Assembly (NCBI GenBank): GCA_023247705.1
Contig: JAHFFY010000016.1
Location: 1-37,116 of the forward strand
DNA: 37,116 nt
Source of the DNA: Candidatus Omnitrophota bacterium
GTDB lineage: Bacteria > Omnitrophota > Gorgyraeia > Zapsychrales > JAHFFX01
Direction of reading: 5' to 3'
The notes beneath the pieces were generated by a model. It was not told the origin of the DNA, searched no databases, and saw nothing but the letters and a program-made list of their open reading frames with translations. Within the stretch, counting starts at the first letter, position 1; each line of letters opens with the position of its first letter. Shown here piece after piece: positions 6,238 to 15,125 of the stretch. A program made the position numbers and the translations under genes.

Positions 6238-7716
6238 TTAATCCTTTTTCTCAACTCCTGGACATTTCCCCTGCACCTCTTCGCTCCCTTTCCCCTCCCT
6301 CTCCAACACCTGACCGATCAACGGCGGCGGGGATCCGGGGATCGGGGACTGCGACCAGGTTTTGGGATAGACAAAGGTTTCGCCGATGAACAAACGCTCC
6401 TCAGGTTTGTCCGAGAGAAAATTGCCGGTGATCACGATCCGGATGCGATCGGTTTTATATTCCGCTGGCGCCATGAGACTGCGTTCGATTTTGAGCGTCG
6501 CGGTGTTGAAACCTGGCTTGAGACGGACGGGAATTTGTTTATCGTGGCTTGGGGAACTTGGATCGAGATAAGTGCCGGCCGCAAGTTCGGCGAAACGGGA
6601 GCCTTGGGGATCGTAAATATAATCGACCGCAAGCTCCAGGAGATCGTTGGTTTCGTTGGCAATGCGCACTTGACGGATCCGTCCGTAACCGAAACCGGTG
6701 CCCGGGTCGGTTTCCGGGAAGGCGGCCCCGGAGAGAACATGACGCCAGGATTTTTCATACGGAAAAACCCTCTTGGCCAGATCAGGAAGAAACGCATATC
6801 CTTTTTTCCGGTACATGGTGATTTCAATCGCATCCGAAGTAAAACAATCCGGCGCGTCGCCGGTTGCGCTCATCGCGATCACCGCCTTGTGTTGTCCGGC
6901 ATAGAGCTGGGCCGGAACAAATCCCGTGAACGGAACATACGCACCGTCACGCAAAAGCCCGGCCTGCAGATTCGCCCAATCTTCGCCTTGCGGGTCGTAA
7001 TTGTATTCGACTTCAATATTCCAAGAATCATCTGCTTCGTTTAAGACTTTTAATCCCAGAAGCTGATTATTGCCGACAGTAACGGTCTGCACGTAGCGGT
7101 CTGCATGATTGGACTCCGCCTCCGGCGGATTAATGATTTCGCCGGTGTCGGCGCTAAAATCCAATTGACGTCCGTCGATTAAGGTAATCCCAAAAACCGT
7201 TAAGCCATTCTCAAAACGAAACCCGCGATACTCCCGGATGACCGAGTAATGCGAGATCGATCGCGTCACATTCCCTGGATCGCCGGCTAAATCCAAATTG
7301 GAATACCGCTTTAACCACTTGTCATTCTTATAAAACTCCATCGCCAGATCATCGGAGGAGGCCTCAGTGCCCCGGGCCCACACGCCGGGCCGGACCACAT
7401 CAATTCCGTCGTCGGCCGGTTCAAGATAAAGATGCGCAGCATACCAGGGATATTTTGCAATCAGGACATCTTTTTTCTTTCCCACCTTGAAAATCCTCGT
7501 CTCACCTTCCGTGCCCCAACCCTTCGCTGGGACCGATTTGGCGTAGTACCCGCCGCCGAAACTGATTTCGATGTGAAGGACATTAGGCCCTTGGGAATCC
7601 GCGTGCGTTATCATCGGATTGATCAAAGAGATCATGGCCGACAAGGCACAGAACAAAACGTTTCTTGACATAACAATAGCCATCTTCGCTTCCAAAAGCA
7701 GCATGAATTTTTTCAT
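6238..7716 (-). CDS. Exported protein of unknown function with a duplicated domain
   Basis: 492 residues. The start at 7716 is chosen because TAGGAG lies 7 bases upstream; a signal sequence follows, with a hydrophobic stretch ending THADS near residue 40. Two homologous blocks are visible, about residues 209-323 and 347-454. Each has a beta-strand run with the motif NE..D....V.Y.YDPQG, then an A-x-L-x-AG turn, a PGF/AGQ-type strand and a TSD.I.I or KTD.I.I strand, and ends in a F..YEKSW or FVYPKTW motif. The pattern suggests two tandem beta-sandwich domains in the periplasm or at the cell surface. The N-terminal 150 residues are different and unrecognised. The C-terminal tail is proline-rich. 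No catalytic motif is evident. Confidence 0.75.
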   Translation of the reverse strand: MKKFMLLLEAKMAIVMSRNVLFCALSAMISLINPMITHADSQGPNVLHIEISFGGGYYAKSVPAKGWGTEGETRIFKVGKKKDVLIAKYPWYAAHLYLEPADDGIDVVRPGVWARGTEASSDDLAMEFYKNDKWLKRYSNLDLAGDPGNVTRSISHYSVIREYRGFRFENGLTVFGITLIDGRQLDFSADTGEIINPPEAESNHADRYVQTVTVGNNQLLGLKVLNEADDSWNIEVEYNYDPQGEDWANLQAGLLRDGAYVPFTGFVPAQLYAGQHKAVIAMSATGDAPDCFTSDAIEITMYRKKGYAFLPDLAKRVFPYEKSWRHVLSGAAFPETDPGTGFGYGRIRQVRIANETNDLLELAVDYIYDPQGSRFAELAAGTYLDPSSPSHDKQIPVRLKPGFNTATLKIERSLMAPAEYKTDRIRIVITGNFLSDKPEERLFIGETFVYPKTWSQSPIPGSPPPLIGQVLEREGKGSEEVQGKCPGVEKKD

Positions 7717-7733
7717 CACCAAACTCCTAATAT

Positions 7734-7767
7734 CGTATTGAATACGAACGCTGTTCAGTATAAACAA
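7734..7767 (-). promoter_or_regulatory. Promoter with overlapping palindrome, for the exported protein gene
   Basis: TTGTTT (7762-7767) and TATTCA (7739-7744) are 17 bases apart on the minus strand. The -10 box lies inside the 13-base palindrome CGTATTGAATACG (7734-7746), a plausible operator. Confidence 0.4.
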
Positions 7768-7817
7768 TCGTCTGTTAAAAATAAAGGAAATTTCAAATCA
7801 TAAACGAGATCCAAAAA

Positions 7818-7846
7818 TTGACCTTTTCTTGATTTGTCTTTATTCT
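7818..7846 (+). promoter_or_regulatory. Sigma-70-type promoter for the nuoJ-N operon
   Basis: TTGACC (7818-7823) and TATTCT (7841-7846) are separated by exactly 17 bases. This leaves a leader of about 80 bases before nuoJ and supports separate transcription of this half of complex I. Confidence 0.6.
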
Positions 7847-7935
7847 CTTCCTTTACTACCATTAATTAATTTCATTAATAAATATACTTCTTGTTCGAAA
7901 TTATTATAAAATATCCTCTATTAAGGATAATGAAT

Positions 7936-8481
7936 ATGATTTCTTTTTTCTTTTACTTGTTCGCGACAATTTTAATTCTGGCAAGTCTGGCCGTGGTCCT
8001 TGCCCGTAATCCTCTTTATAATGTCTTGTCTTTGGTCGTTGTCATCTTCTGCTTGTCTTCTCTGTTCATTCTTCTTGAGGCCTTCTTTGTCGGGGTCATT
8101 CTGCTGCTGGTGTACGCGGGCGCGGTCATGATCTTTTTCCTTTTTGTCGTGATGTGCTTGAATCTGAACGGGCAGACATTGAACGCGCTCCAGCAAAGTC
8201 GTTTCCGCTTGCTGGAATGTCTGATCGGGGTTCTATTTTTATCCGAATTTTCGTTCGCCATCAAAAGTTTCCTGACCGCACCGGCGATGCCGGCGTCTTC
8301 AATCCGGGGGACCATTGAAACCGTGGGCAAAATCCTCTTTACGGACTATCTGCTTCCCTTTGAATTGACCTCCTTTCTTTTGCTCATTACGATTTTCGGG
8401 ATTGTTGCTTTGGCGAAAGGGGCATTGAGTACCGGGGTGGATGATCCTGTTGAAACGAAACCAATCGGAGGGAGTCAATGA
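7936..8481 (+). CDS. nuoJ: NADH-quinone oxidoreductase subunit J
   Basis: About 181 residues with five membrane helices, the standard size and layout for NuoJ. The conserved GVILLLVYAGAVMIFFLFVVM stretch, which includes the pi-bulge helix, is present near residues 52-72. The subunit belongs to the membrane proton-pumping arm of complex I. AAGGA at 7923-7927 is 8 bases from ATG 7936, so I chose that over ATG 7930 or the TTG at 7891. It opens a tightly packed operon nuoJKLMN plus a ferredoxin-NADP reductase; its stop overlaps the nuoK start (ATGA). Confidence 0.93.
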   Translation: MISFFFYLFATILILASLAVVLARNPLYNVLSLVVVIFCLSSLFILLEAFFVGVILLLVYAGAVMIFFLFVVMCLNLNGQTLNALQQSRFRLLECLIGVLFLSEFSFAIKSFLTAPAMPASSIRGTIETVGKILFTDYLLPFELTSFLLLITIFGIVALAKGALSTGVDDPVETKPIGGSQ

Positions 8482-8780
8482 TCGGGCTGGGGCATTATCT
8501 TCTGTTAAGCGGATTTCTTTTTTCCGTGGGGGTGATCGGGATCACGATCAACCGCAACGTGCTCAAAATCCTTCTTTCCTTAGAACTTCTTTTAGCGGCG
8601 TCCAACCTTTCCTTCGTTGCCTTCTCCCGCTTTAATGGCGATTACGCGGGACAATTGATCGTGTTCTTTGTGATTCTCGTCGCGGCGGCCGAGGTGGCCA
8701 TTGGACTGGCGATTGTGGTGTTGATGTACCGTCATTTTTCAACACTCCAGGCCGATCAACTAAAGGATCTGAAATGGTAA
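8478..8780 (+). CDS. nuoK: NADH-quinone oxidoreductase subunit K
   Basis: 100 residues and three membrane helices, the usual NuoK length. The conserved glutamates sit in LLSLELLLAASNLSFVAF (helix 2) and VAAAEVAIGLAIVVLMYR (helix 3), part of the proton path along the membrane arm. GGAGGGAG lies just upstream of the ATG, which overlaps the nuoJ stop. Its own 3' end overlaps the nuoL start. Confidence 0.95.
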   Translation: MIGLGHYLLLSGFLFSVGVIGITINRNVLKILLSLELLLAASNLSFVAFSRFNGDYAGQLIVFFVILVAAAEVAIGLAIVVLMYRHFSTLQADQLKDLKW

Positions 8781-10624
8781 ACCCTCTCTTGGCTTGGATC
8801 GCTTTTTTTGCACCGTTGACCGCCTGCGTCCTCATCACGCTTTTTTTCCTGCGCTCCAAGACGTTGAGTTCTCTGGTTGCAATCGCTGGCATCCTGATTT
8901 CTTTTGCCTGCACCGTTTTACTGGCCGCCCAAATCTTTCAAACGCATCCCGCAACCGAATTCCAACAATCCTTTCCTTGGATTCAGTTTGACGGCTTGAC
9001 CATTGATTTCGGTGTCCTGATCAATCCTCTGGCGATCATGATGCTGTTGGTCGTCACCGGCGTTGGAAGCGCCATTTTTATTTATTCCCGGGGATATATG
9101 GCTGAAGACCCCGGCATGCCACGCTTCTTCGCTTACTTGAGCCTGTTCGCGTTCTCCATGATCGGAATCGTTCTGGCCAATAATTTTATTCAGCTCTTCA
9201 TGTTTTGGGAGCTGGTGGGATTGAGTTCATATCTGCTGATCGGTTTCTGGTACGAAAAACCCTCCGCCGCGGACGCCGGGGTCAAGGCGTTTGTGGTCAA
9301 CCGGGTCGCGGATTTCGGATTTTTGTGCGGGATCATTTTTCTGTGGAGCATTTCCGATATCGGGGCCGGACGGAGTTTTCTCTTTACAGATTTGATGGGG
9401 GTTGTTTCCCGATTGGATCCTCATGGGCTGACGGCCATCGCCCTTTTAATTTTTTGCGGGGTCGTCGGGAAATCCGCTCAGGTGCCCCTGCATGTCTGGC
9501 TGCCGGATGCCATGGAAGGTCCGACGCCGGTCAGTGCCTTGATCCACGCGGCAACGATGGTGGCCGCGGGGATTTATTTGCTGGCCCGCACGTTTTTTAT
9601 CTTTGAACCGTTGACAAGTGCACTCACGGTGATTGCGTATACGGGTGCCATCACGGCATTCCTGGCGGCCACCCTCGCGATCGTTGAAAATGATATTAAA
9701 AGAATCCTCGCCTATTCCACCCTCAGCCAATTGGGATTGATGGTCATGGCCTTGGGGTTAGGCGGACCGCTTCAGGGGATGTATCATTTAACCACGCATG
9801 CCTTTTTCAAAGCGCTGCTCTTTCTGGGCGCGGGCAGTGTCATTTACGCGCTGCATCACGAACAAAATATCTGGGAGATGCAGGGACTTTTAAAACAAAT
9901 GCCGGTCACGGGCTGGACTTTTTTGATCGGGACTTTAGCTTTGTGCGGCGTTTTTCCGTTGAGCGGCTTTTGGAGTAAAGATGAAATCCTCGCTTTGGCG
10001 GCAGAAAAAAATTCGCTTCTTTATGGCATCGCAACAGCGACCAGCGCTTTAACCGCTTTTTATATGGGACGTCTTTTCTGGACGGCATTTGGGGGCAACG
10101 GGGTCAAAGACCATCACGGCCACGCCGCCCATGAGTCTCCGGCGGTGATGACCATGCCTTTGATCTTTCTGGCAATCCTCTCCGTTGCGGGAGGGTTCAT
10201 CGGGATTCCCCATTTCCTCTCCCCTCAAGAAAAACCAGCTCCCTTGCACATCATGGTCGCTTTGATTTCGTCGGGAATTGCAATTCTAGGATTAACCATT
10301 TCATACGCGATGTATCACAAACGCCCCGCCCGCGACCCTTTAGAAATAATGCTCGGGCCGATTTATCCTCTTTTAAAAAATAAATACTATTTCGATGTGG
10401 TCTACGGCTGGTATGTCGACCGCGTGCAGCAAAACGCCGCGATCCTTTTAGAGTGGATGGAAAAAACGTTTATCGTCCGCTTAGGCGTTCACGGCGTCAG
10501 TAATGCAGCGAGAACCGGCGGGGATATCCTGCGACGATTGCAAACCGGGTTGGTGCAATTCTACGCCCTGGTTTTTGTTTTGGGCGTTATCTGTTTATTT
10601 TATATTATGGTCAATAATCTATGA
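8774..10624 (+). CDS. nuoL: NADH-quinone oxidoreductase subunit L
   Basis: 616 residues, an antiporter-like subunit with about 16 helices. The conserved MFWELVGLSSYLLIGFW motif contains the helix-5 glutamate, and GKSAQVPLHVWLPDAMEGPT and SALIHAATMVAAGIY cover the lysine/histidine channel motifs. The C-terminal segment (YGWYVDRVQQNAA onward) corresponds to the lateral helix and final anchoring helix. A His-rich stretch (KDHHGHAAHE) near residue 440 lies in a loop. It overlaps nuoK and nuoM by a few bases. Confidence 0.95.
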   Translation: MVNPLLAWIAFFAPLTACVLITLFFLRSKTLSSLVAIAGILISFACTVLLAAQIFQTHPATEFQQSFPWIQFDGLTIDFGVLINPLAIMMLLVVTGVGSAIFIYSRGYMAEDPGMPRFFAYLSLFAFSMIGIVLANNFIQLFMFWELVGLSSYLLIGFWYEKPSAADAGVKAFVVNRVADFGFLCGIIFLWSISDIGAGRSFLFTDLMGVVSRLDPHGLTAIALLIFCGVVGKSAQVPLHVWLPDAMEGPTPVSALIHAATMVAAGIYLLARTFFIFEPLTSALTVIAYTGAITAFLAATLAIVENDIKRILAYSTLSQLGLMVMALGLGGPLQGMYHLTTHAFFKALLFLGAGSVIYALHHEQNIWEMQGLLKQMPVTGWTFLIGTLALCGVFPLSGFWSKDEILALAAEKNSLLYGIATATSALTAFYMGRLFWTAFGGNGVKDHHGHAAHESPAVMTMPLIFLAILSVAGGFIGIPHFLSPQEKPAPLHIMVALISSGIAILGLTISYAMYHKRPARDPLEIMLGPIYPLLKNKYYFDVVYGWYVDRVQQNAAILLEWMEKTFIVRLGVHGVSNAARTGGDILRRLQTGLVQFYALVFVLGVICLFYIMVNNL

Positions 10625-12168
10625 CGGTCCCCCATATTCTTTCCTGGATCCTTTTATCGCCTTTGGCGGCCTTAAGCATTATTTTCTGGATGCCGTCGAA
10701 TAACGTTCCTTTAATCCGCAGGATCGCGAACATCGGCGTTGGGTTGCCGTTTCTTTTATCCCTCTGGGTCTTTTTTAACTATGACTACACCTCAGGTGGA
10801 TTTCAATTTGAGGAACAAATTCCCTGGGTCGTGCCGTTGGGTATTTCTTATCATTTAGGCATCGATGGGATCAATGGAGTGATGATCCTGCTTCTGGGGT
10901 TCGGGTCCTTCGCTGGGGTTCTCGTGTCTCAGAATATTCAAGAGCGGGTCAAACGATATTATATCCTGCTCTTGTTGATCGTCATCGGCACCTATGGCGC
11001 TTTCCTCTCCGTGGATATTTTCTTTTTCTATTTTTTCCATGAGGTCGCGGCGATTCCAACGTTTCTTCTCATCGCTCTTTGGGGATCCGACCGTCGCGAA
11101 TATGCTGCCATGAAACTGACGCTGTATTTAACGGCCGGAGCAACCTTAGCGCTGGTCGGGCTATTGAGTCTATATCATGCCGTCGGGCTCGAGTCATTTG
11201 ATTTGATCCAGATCCAAAAATATTTGGTCGGTCATCCTTTGCCCGTTGAAGTGCAGCATTGGATCTTTCCGCTGATTGTCGTTGGGTTCGGGGTCACATT
11301 GACGCTGTGGCCTTTTTATACCTGGGCGCCCGTTGGATACGCCTGCGCCCCAACGGCGGTGAGTATGCTCCATGCCGGGGTACTGAAAAAATTGGGCGCC
11401 TACGCGATCCTGCGCTTCGCGGTCCAATTGATGCCTGATGCCGCCGAAACCTGGATGCCGATCGTCGCCACCCTGGCGGTCTTCAATATTCTTTATTGCG
11501 GATTGATCGCGCTGATCCAACGAGACCTAAAATATATTTTAGGATACTCCAGTTGCAGCCACATGGGCTACATCCTGCTCGGACTGGCGTGCCTGAATGT
11601 CATCGGTCTCAACGGGGTCGTCTTTTTGATGTTTGCCCACGGAATCATGGCCTGTCTCGGATTTGCCTTGACCGGATTTCTGGCTGAACAAACGCAGACC
11701 CGTCATCTCGATGAGCTGGGCGGACTGCTGAAACGGTTGCCTTTTATCGGCACCTGTTTTGCCATGATGGCGTTGGCCTCGGCGGGGGTACCGGGATTCG
11801 GCAATTTTGTCGCGGAGATCATGGTCCTGTTGGGTGCCTGGGACCATTACCGCTGGCAGACCGTCGCAGCGGTCTTGGGAATTGTGTTCACGGCCGTTTA
11901 TATGCTCAAGGCAATCCGGCTTGGTTTTCAAGGGCCGATTCAACCGCGTTGGACGCAATTGACGGACGTGCAAACATTTTCCGAAAAACTCCCCTATATT
12001 GTCCTGCTGACGGCGTTAATCGCCGCGGGATGTTTTCCATCGTTAATTTTAAAAAGAATCGAATCAGGAACAAAACCTAATTTTAAAAACACCTTGAATG
12101 AAGTCTCATTCGCAAAACAGGAACCCAATAAAGCCGATCGGCCGATGTCCATGGCCTCGATCCGCTGA
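10621..12168 (+). CDS. nuoM: NADH-quinone oxidoreductase subunit M
   Basis: 515 residues, antiporter-like membrane subunit. Family features include YHLGIDGINGVMILLLGF, FFHEVAAIPTFLLIALWG (helix-5 acidic residue), and the PFYTWAPVGYACAPTAVSMLHAGVLKKLGAY motif with its conserved lysines. In many NuoM proteins the channel-loop motif reads 'LPDAHVEAPTAGSV'; here it reads APVGYACAPTAVS, a noticeable variation. The C-terminus has an extra hydrophilic tail of about 40 residues. ATG overlaps the nuoL stop; a 21-base gap precedes nuoN. Confidence 0.93.
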   Translation: MTVPHILSWILLSPLAALSIIFWMPSNNVPLIRRIANIGVGLPFLLSLWVFFNYDYTSGGFQFEEQIPWVVPLGISYHLGIDGINGVMILLLGFGSFAGVLVSQNIQERVKRYYILLLLIVIGTYGAFLSVDIFFFYFFHEVAAIPTFLLIALWGSDRREYAAMKLTLYLTAGATLALVGLLSLYHAVGLESFDLIQIQKYLVGHPLPVEVQHWIFPLIVVGFGVTLTLWPFYTWAPVGYACAPTAVSMLHAGVLKKLGAYAILRFAVQLMPDAAETWMPIVATLAVFNILYCGLIALIQRDLKYILGYSSCSHMGYILLGLACLNVIGLNGVVFLMFAHGIMACLGFALTGFLAEQTQTRHLDELGGLLKRLPFIGTCFAMMALASAGVPGFGNFVAEIMVLLGAWDHYRWQTVAAVLGIVFTAVYMLKAIRLGFQGPIQPRWTQLTDVQTFSEKLPYIVLLTALIAAGCFPSLILKRIESGTKPNFKNTLNEVSFAKQEPNKADRPMSMASIR

Positions 12169-12189
12169 GGATATATTTAGAAAAAAAAT

Positions 12190-13635
12190 ATGTTTCCTAT
12201 CATTCACTGGAATTTAATTTCGCTCGAACTCCTGATCACAGTCACCTTGGTCGGGCTGATTGTCCTGGATATTTTGCTCCCCCCAGAAACAGGGAAAGAC
12301 TGGACAGGCCTGATCAGTTTTACAGCACTTTTGATCATGATCGGATTCTGGTCGACCCAACGAAACCTCTCCGGAGAAACAATGGGCGGGATGTTTATCA
12401 TGGATTCCCTGGCCTGGTTCTTCAAAGGATTCTTCTTGCTGGCCATGGTCTTCGTGTTTCCGATGACACGGCAATTCTTAAAATCGCTACCGAAATGGCG
12501 AAACGAATTTTATTTTCTGCTGTGGTTGGCGCTGCTGGGGATGTGTCTCGTTGCGTCTTCGGGGGATTTTCTGATGCTTTTTATCTCAATCGAGATCCTG
12601 ACGATTTCTCTGTATGTCATGACCGCTTATCTTAAAAGCGATCATCATTCGCTGGAAGCGGGTATGAAATATTTGATCTTAGGGGCCCTGGCCTCCGGAT
12701 TTCTTCTTTACGGCATCAGTTTTCTCTACGGTGTAACACATTCCACTGGTTTTGCGGTGATCCAGGGCTATGCCGCCACCCACGCGATGAATCCGACGAT
12801 CTTGTTTGGACTCGTTCTCATCTTCGCGGCGATTGGATTCAAGATCGCCTCAGTTCCTTTTCACCTTTGGGTCCCTGACGTCTATCAAGGGGCACCGACC
12901 CCGGTGACGGCTCTTTTGTCCGTTGGATCAAAGGCCGCCGGATTTGTGATCCTGATTCGTCTTTTCTTCGGGGTGTTTGCCTCCTGGCATCCTCAATGGA
13001 GCAGTGTCTTCGCGCCGCTCGCCGCGTTGACCATGTGCTACGGAAACTTAGGGGCGTTGTTTCAAACCAATATCAAAAGATTGTTCGGGTACTCGAGCAT
13101 CGGACACGCCGGTTATCTCTTGATGGGGGCGGCGGCCGGATCGATCCTGGGCGCGTCGGCAATCAATTTCTATTTATTGGGATATCTTTTTACGAACCTC
13201 GCAGCGTTTCTAGTCATTGTTTTATTTTTTGTTACCAACAAAAGCGATGAAATCAACGATTACGCCGGGCTGGCAACACGCTCTCCTCTTTTGGCCGGTG
13301 TTCTTCTTTTGGCACTGGTCTCATTGGCGGGGGTGCCGCCGCTCGTCGGCTTTTTCGGGAAATTTACGCTGCTGATGGCGACCGTCCAAAGCGGTTTGCT
13401 GTGGCTGGCCCTCATCGCAGCGGTGAACGTCATTATCTCTCTTTATTACTATCTGATAGTTGTCAAACGTCTCTATGTGGATCCGCCTCGAGTGAATTCG
13501 CCGATCCCGATTTCTTCATCAATGCGCTTCATCCTTTGGATGGCCGTTGCCGGAATCGTCGGGATTGGGATCATTCAGGGGCCATTCCTGGAAGCGGCGA
13601 TGACAGCGGCAAAAGGAATGTGCTTTCTTCCATAG
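12190..13635 (+). CDS. nuoN: NADH-quinone oxidoreductase subunit N
   Basis: 481 residues, the third antiporter-like subunit. Recognisable stretches are MLFISIEILTISLYVMTAYLK with the key glutamate, IGFKIASVPFHLWVPDVYQGAPTPVTA with the lysine and the conserved PDVY.GAPTP, and NIKRLFGYSSIGHAGYLLMG. Together with NuoL and NuoM it pumps protons. It is followed 11 bases later by a ferredoxin-NADP reductase gene, which is not a standard complex I partner. Confidence 0.95.
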   Translation: MFPIIHWNLISLELLITVTLVGLIVLDILLPPETGKDWTGLISFTALLIMIGFWSTQRNLSGETMGGMFIMDSLAWFFKGFFLLAMVFVFPMTRQFLKSLPKWRNEFYFLLWLALLGMCLVASSGDFLMLFISIEILTISLYVMTAYLKSDHHSLEAGMKYLILGALASGFLLYGISFLYGVTHSTGFAVIQGYAATHAMNPTILFGLVLIFAAIGFKIASVPFHLWVPDVYQGAPTPVTALLSVGSKAAGFVILIRLFFGVFASWHPQWSSVFAPLAALTMCYGNLGALFQTNIKRLFGYSSIGHAGYLLMGAAAGSILGASAINFYLLGYLFTNLAAFLVIVLFFVTNKSDEINDYAGLATRSPLLAGVLLLALVSLAGVPPLVGFFGKFTLLMATVQSGLLWLALIAAVNVIISLYYYLIVVKRLYVDPPRVNSPIPISSSMRFILWMAVAGIVGIGIIQGPFLEAAMTAAKGMCFLP

Positions 13636-13646
13636 GAGAACTTTTT

Positions 13647-15023
13647 ATGACTAATCCACTCGGTTCACAACAACGGCCGTTACGCGCCGCGATGATCGGC
13701 AGCGGTCCCAGCGGATTTTACGCCGCTGAAAATTTATTACATACCAAAGACATGCAAGTACAGGTAGACATGTTCGAGAAACTTCCGGCCCCCTTTGGCC
13801 TCGTGCGCTATGGCGTCGCCCCGGATCATCCCAAGATCAAAAACGTGACGAAGATTTATGAAAAAGTTGCCGAACAAAAAGGATTTCAGTTTTTAGGGAA
13901 TGTCGAAGTCGGGCGGAATATCTCGGTCGATGAATTGCGCCAATTTTATGATGTGATTATCTTCGCGACTGGCGCGGAAAAGGACCGCAAGCTCGGGATT
14001 CTGGGAGAAGATCTACCCGGGTGCCACACCGCGACGGAATTTGTGGGCTGGTATAACGGGCATCCGGATTTCCGGGAAGAAATTTTTGATTTATCGCAAC
14101 CGATTGTTGCGATTATCGGACAAGGCAATGTCGCGCTGGATGTCGCAAGGATTTTAGGCAAATCCGTTGATGAATTAAAAAATACCGATATCGCCCGCCA
14201 TGCGCTCGAAGCCCTGGCGGAAAGCAAGGTCAAAGAAATCCATATCTTCGGTCGGCGCGGGCCGGCCCAGGCCGCGTTTACACCCGTTGAAATCCGTGAG
14301 TTTGCCGAATTCGCCGATTGCAATTGCATCGTCAAACCTCAGGATCTGGAACTCAACGAATCCAGCCGCAAAGAGCTGGAAGACCCGGACAATGCCGTGC
14401 GCAAAAAGAATTACGAAATCCTCCTTCAGCTCTCCCAAAAAAAGCATGAGCCCAAAAAAAGACAGATCATTTTTCATTTCCTGAAAAGCCCGGTTGAAAT
14501 TTGCGGCGCGAAGCATTTGGACAAAATTATTTTTGAAAAAAACATCCTGGTGGGTAACCCCGGTGAGCAGAAAGCCCGGGGATCGGGAGAGCGCGAAGAG
14601 ATCCGTTGCGATCTTCTTTTTAAAAGTGTCGGTTACCGCGGTATTCCGATCAAAGGCCTTCCCTTTCATGATCAATGGGGCATCATCCCGAATCAGCACG
14701 GCCGTGTGGCGGACTCGGAACAGATCTATTCGGGACTTTACGCGGTGGGCTGGATCAAACGCGGTCCGACGGGTGTCATCGGCACCAACAAACCCGATGC
14801 TGAAGAAACCGTCAAGATGATAATGGAAGATCTTCCTCATCTAAGGCCCTGCAAAACTCCGGACACCGAGGCCTTAAAAAAACTACTCCAACGCTATGAA
14901 ATCCGTGTCGTCAGCTTCGCGGACTGGAAAAAAATCGACGCCGCGGAAATCGAACGCGGGAAAGAATCCGGAAAGCCCAGGGAAAAATTTGTGAAGGTGT
15001 CGGGGATGTTGGGGGCGATTTAA
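13647..15023 (+). CDS. fprA: Ferredoxin-NADP+ reductase, adrenodoxin-reductase/FprA type
   Basis: 458 residues. An N-terminal FAD-binding motif AMIGSGPSGFYAAENLL (about 15-31) precedes LPAPFGLVRYGVAPDHPKIK, a hallmark of this family. The NADPH-binding motif IIGQGNVALDVARIL is at 156-170, IFGRRGPAQAAFTPVEIRE follows, and the C-terminal FAD contact is GWIKRGPTGVIGTNKPDA. AGGAG at 13634-13638 supports ATG 13647; the long in-frame extension upstream lies inside nuoN and is not coding. The enzyme passes electrons between NADPH and ferredoxin. Being last in the nuoJ-N operon suggests a functional link between complex I and a ferredoxin or NADPH pool. Confidence 0.9.
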   Translation: MTNPLGSQQRPLRAAMIGSGPSGFYAAENLLHTKDMQVQVDMFEKLPAPFGLVRYGVAPDHPKIKNVTKIYEKVAEQKGFQFLGNVEVGRNISVDELRQFYDVIIFATGAEKDRKLGILGEDLPGCHTATEFVGWYNGHPDFREEIFDLSQPIVAIIGQGNVALDVARILGKSVDELKNTDIARHALEALAESKVKEIHIFGRRGPAQAAFTPVEIREFAEFADCNCIVKPQDLELNESSRKELEDPDNAVRKKNYEILLQLSQKKHEPKKRQIIFHFLKSPVEICGAKHLDKIIFEKNILVGNPGEQKARGSGEREEIRCDLLFKSVGYRGIPIKGLPFHDQWGIIPNQHGRVADSEQIYSGLYAVGWIKRGPTGVIGTNKPDAEETVKMIMEDLPHLRPCKTPDTEALKKLLQRYEIRVVSFADWKKIDAAEIERGKESGKPREKFVKVSGMLGAI

Positions 15024-15037
15024 AGAGAATCCTCCTC

Positions 15038-15094
15038 CTTTGTCAAACCCGTTTTTAATCGTTGATCCCTCTATACTTTAAAGGAAATCAACTA
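15038..15094 (+). repeat. 57-bp inverted repeat, left copy, flanking ORF6N gene 2
   Basis: This 57-base block, starting CTTTGTCAAA and ending AAATCAACTA, recurs in inverse orientation at 15767-15823 with about six mismatches. It contains an internal GTTGAT...ATCAAC inverted repeat, and TGACAAAGG (15097-15105) just beyond it mirrors its own outer end CCTTTGTCA. It starts 15 bases after the ferredoxin-NADP reductase stop. Confidence 0.8.
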
Positions 15095-15125
15095 ACTGAC
15101 AAAGGACGAGCATCCCTAACAGCTC

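Noticed and set aside
6079-7044. Long plus-strand open frame (321 codons)
   Set aside because: It is antisense to the exported protein gene, which has a signal peptide, a ribosome binding site and an internal repeat; the antisense translation has no domain-like pattern.
13401-13646. N-terminal extension of the ferredoxin-NADP reductase frame
   Set aside because: It lies inside nuoN in another frame; AGGAG and family length support the start at 13647.
14175-14840. 221-codon minus-strand frame
   Set aside because: Antisense shadow of the ferredoxin-NADP reductase gene.
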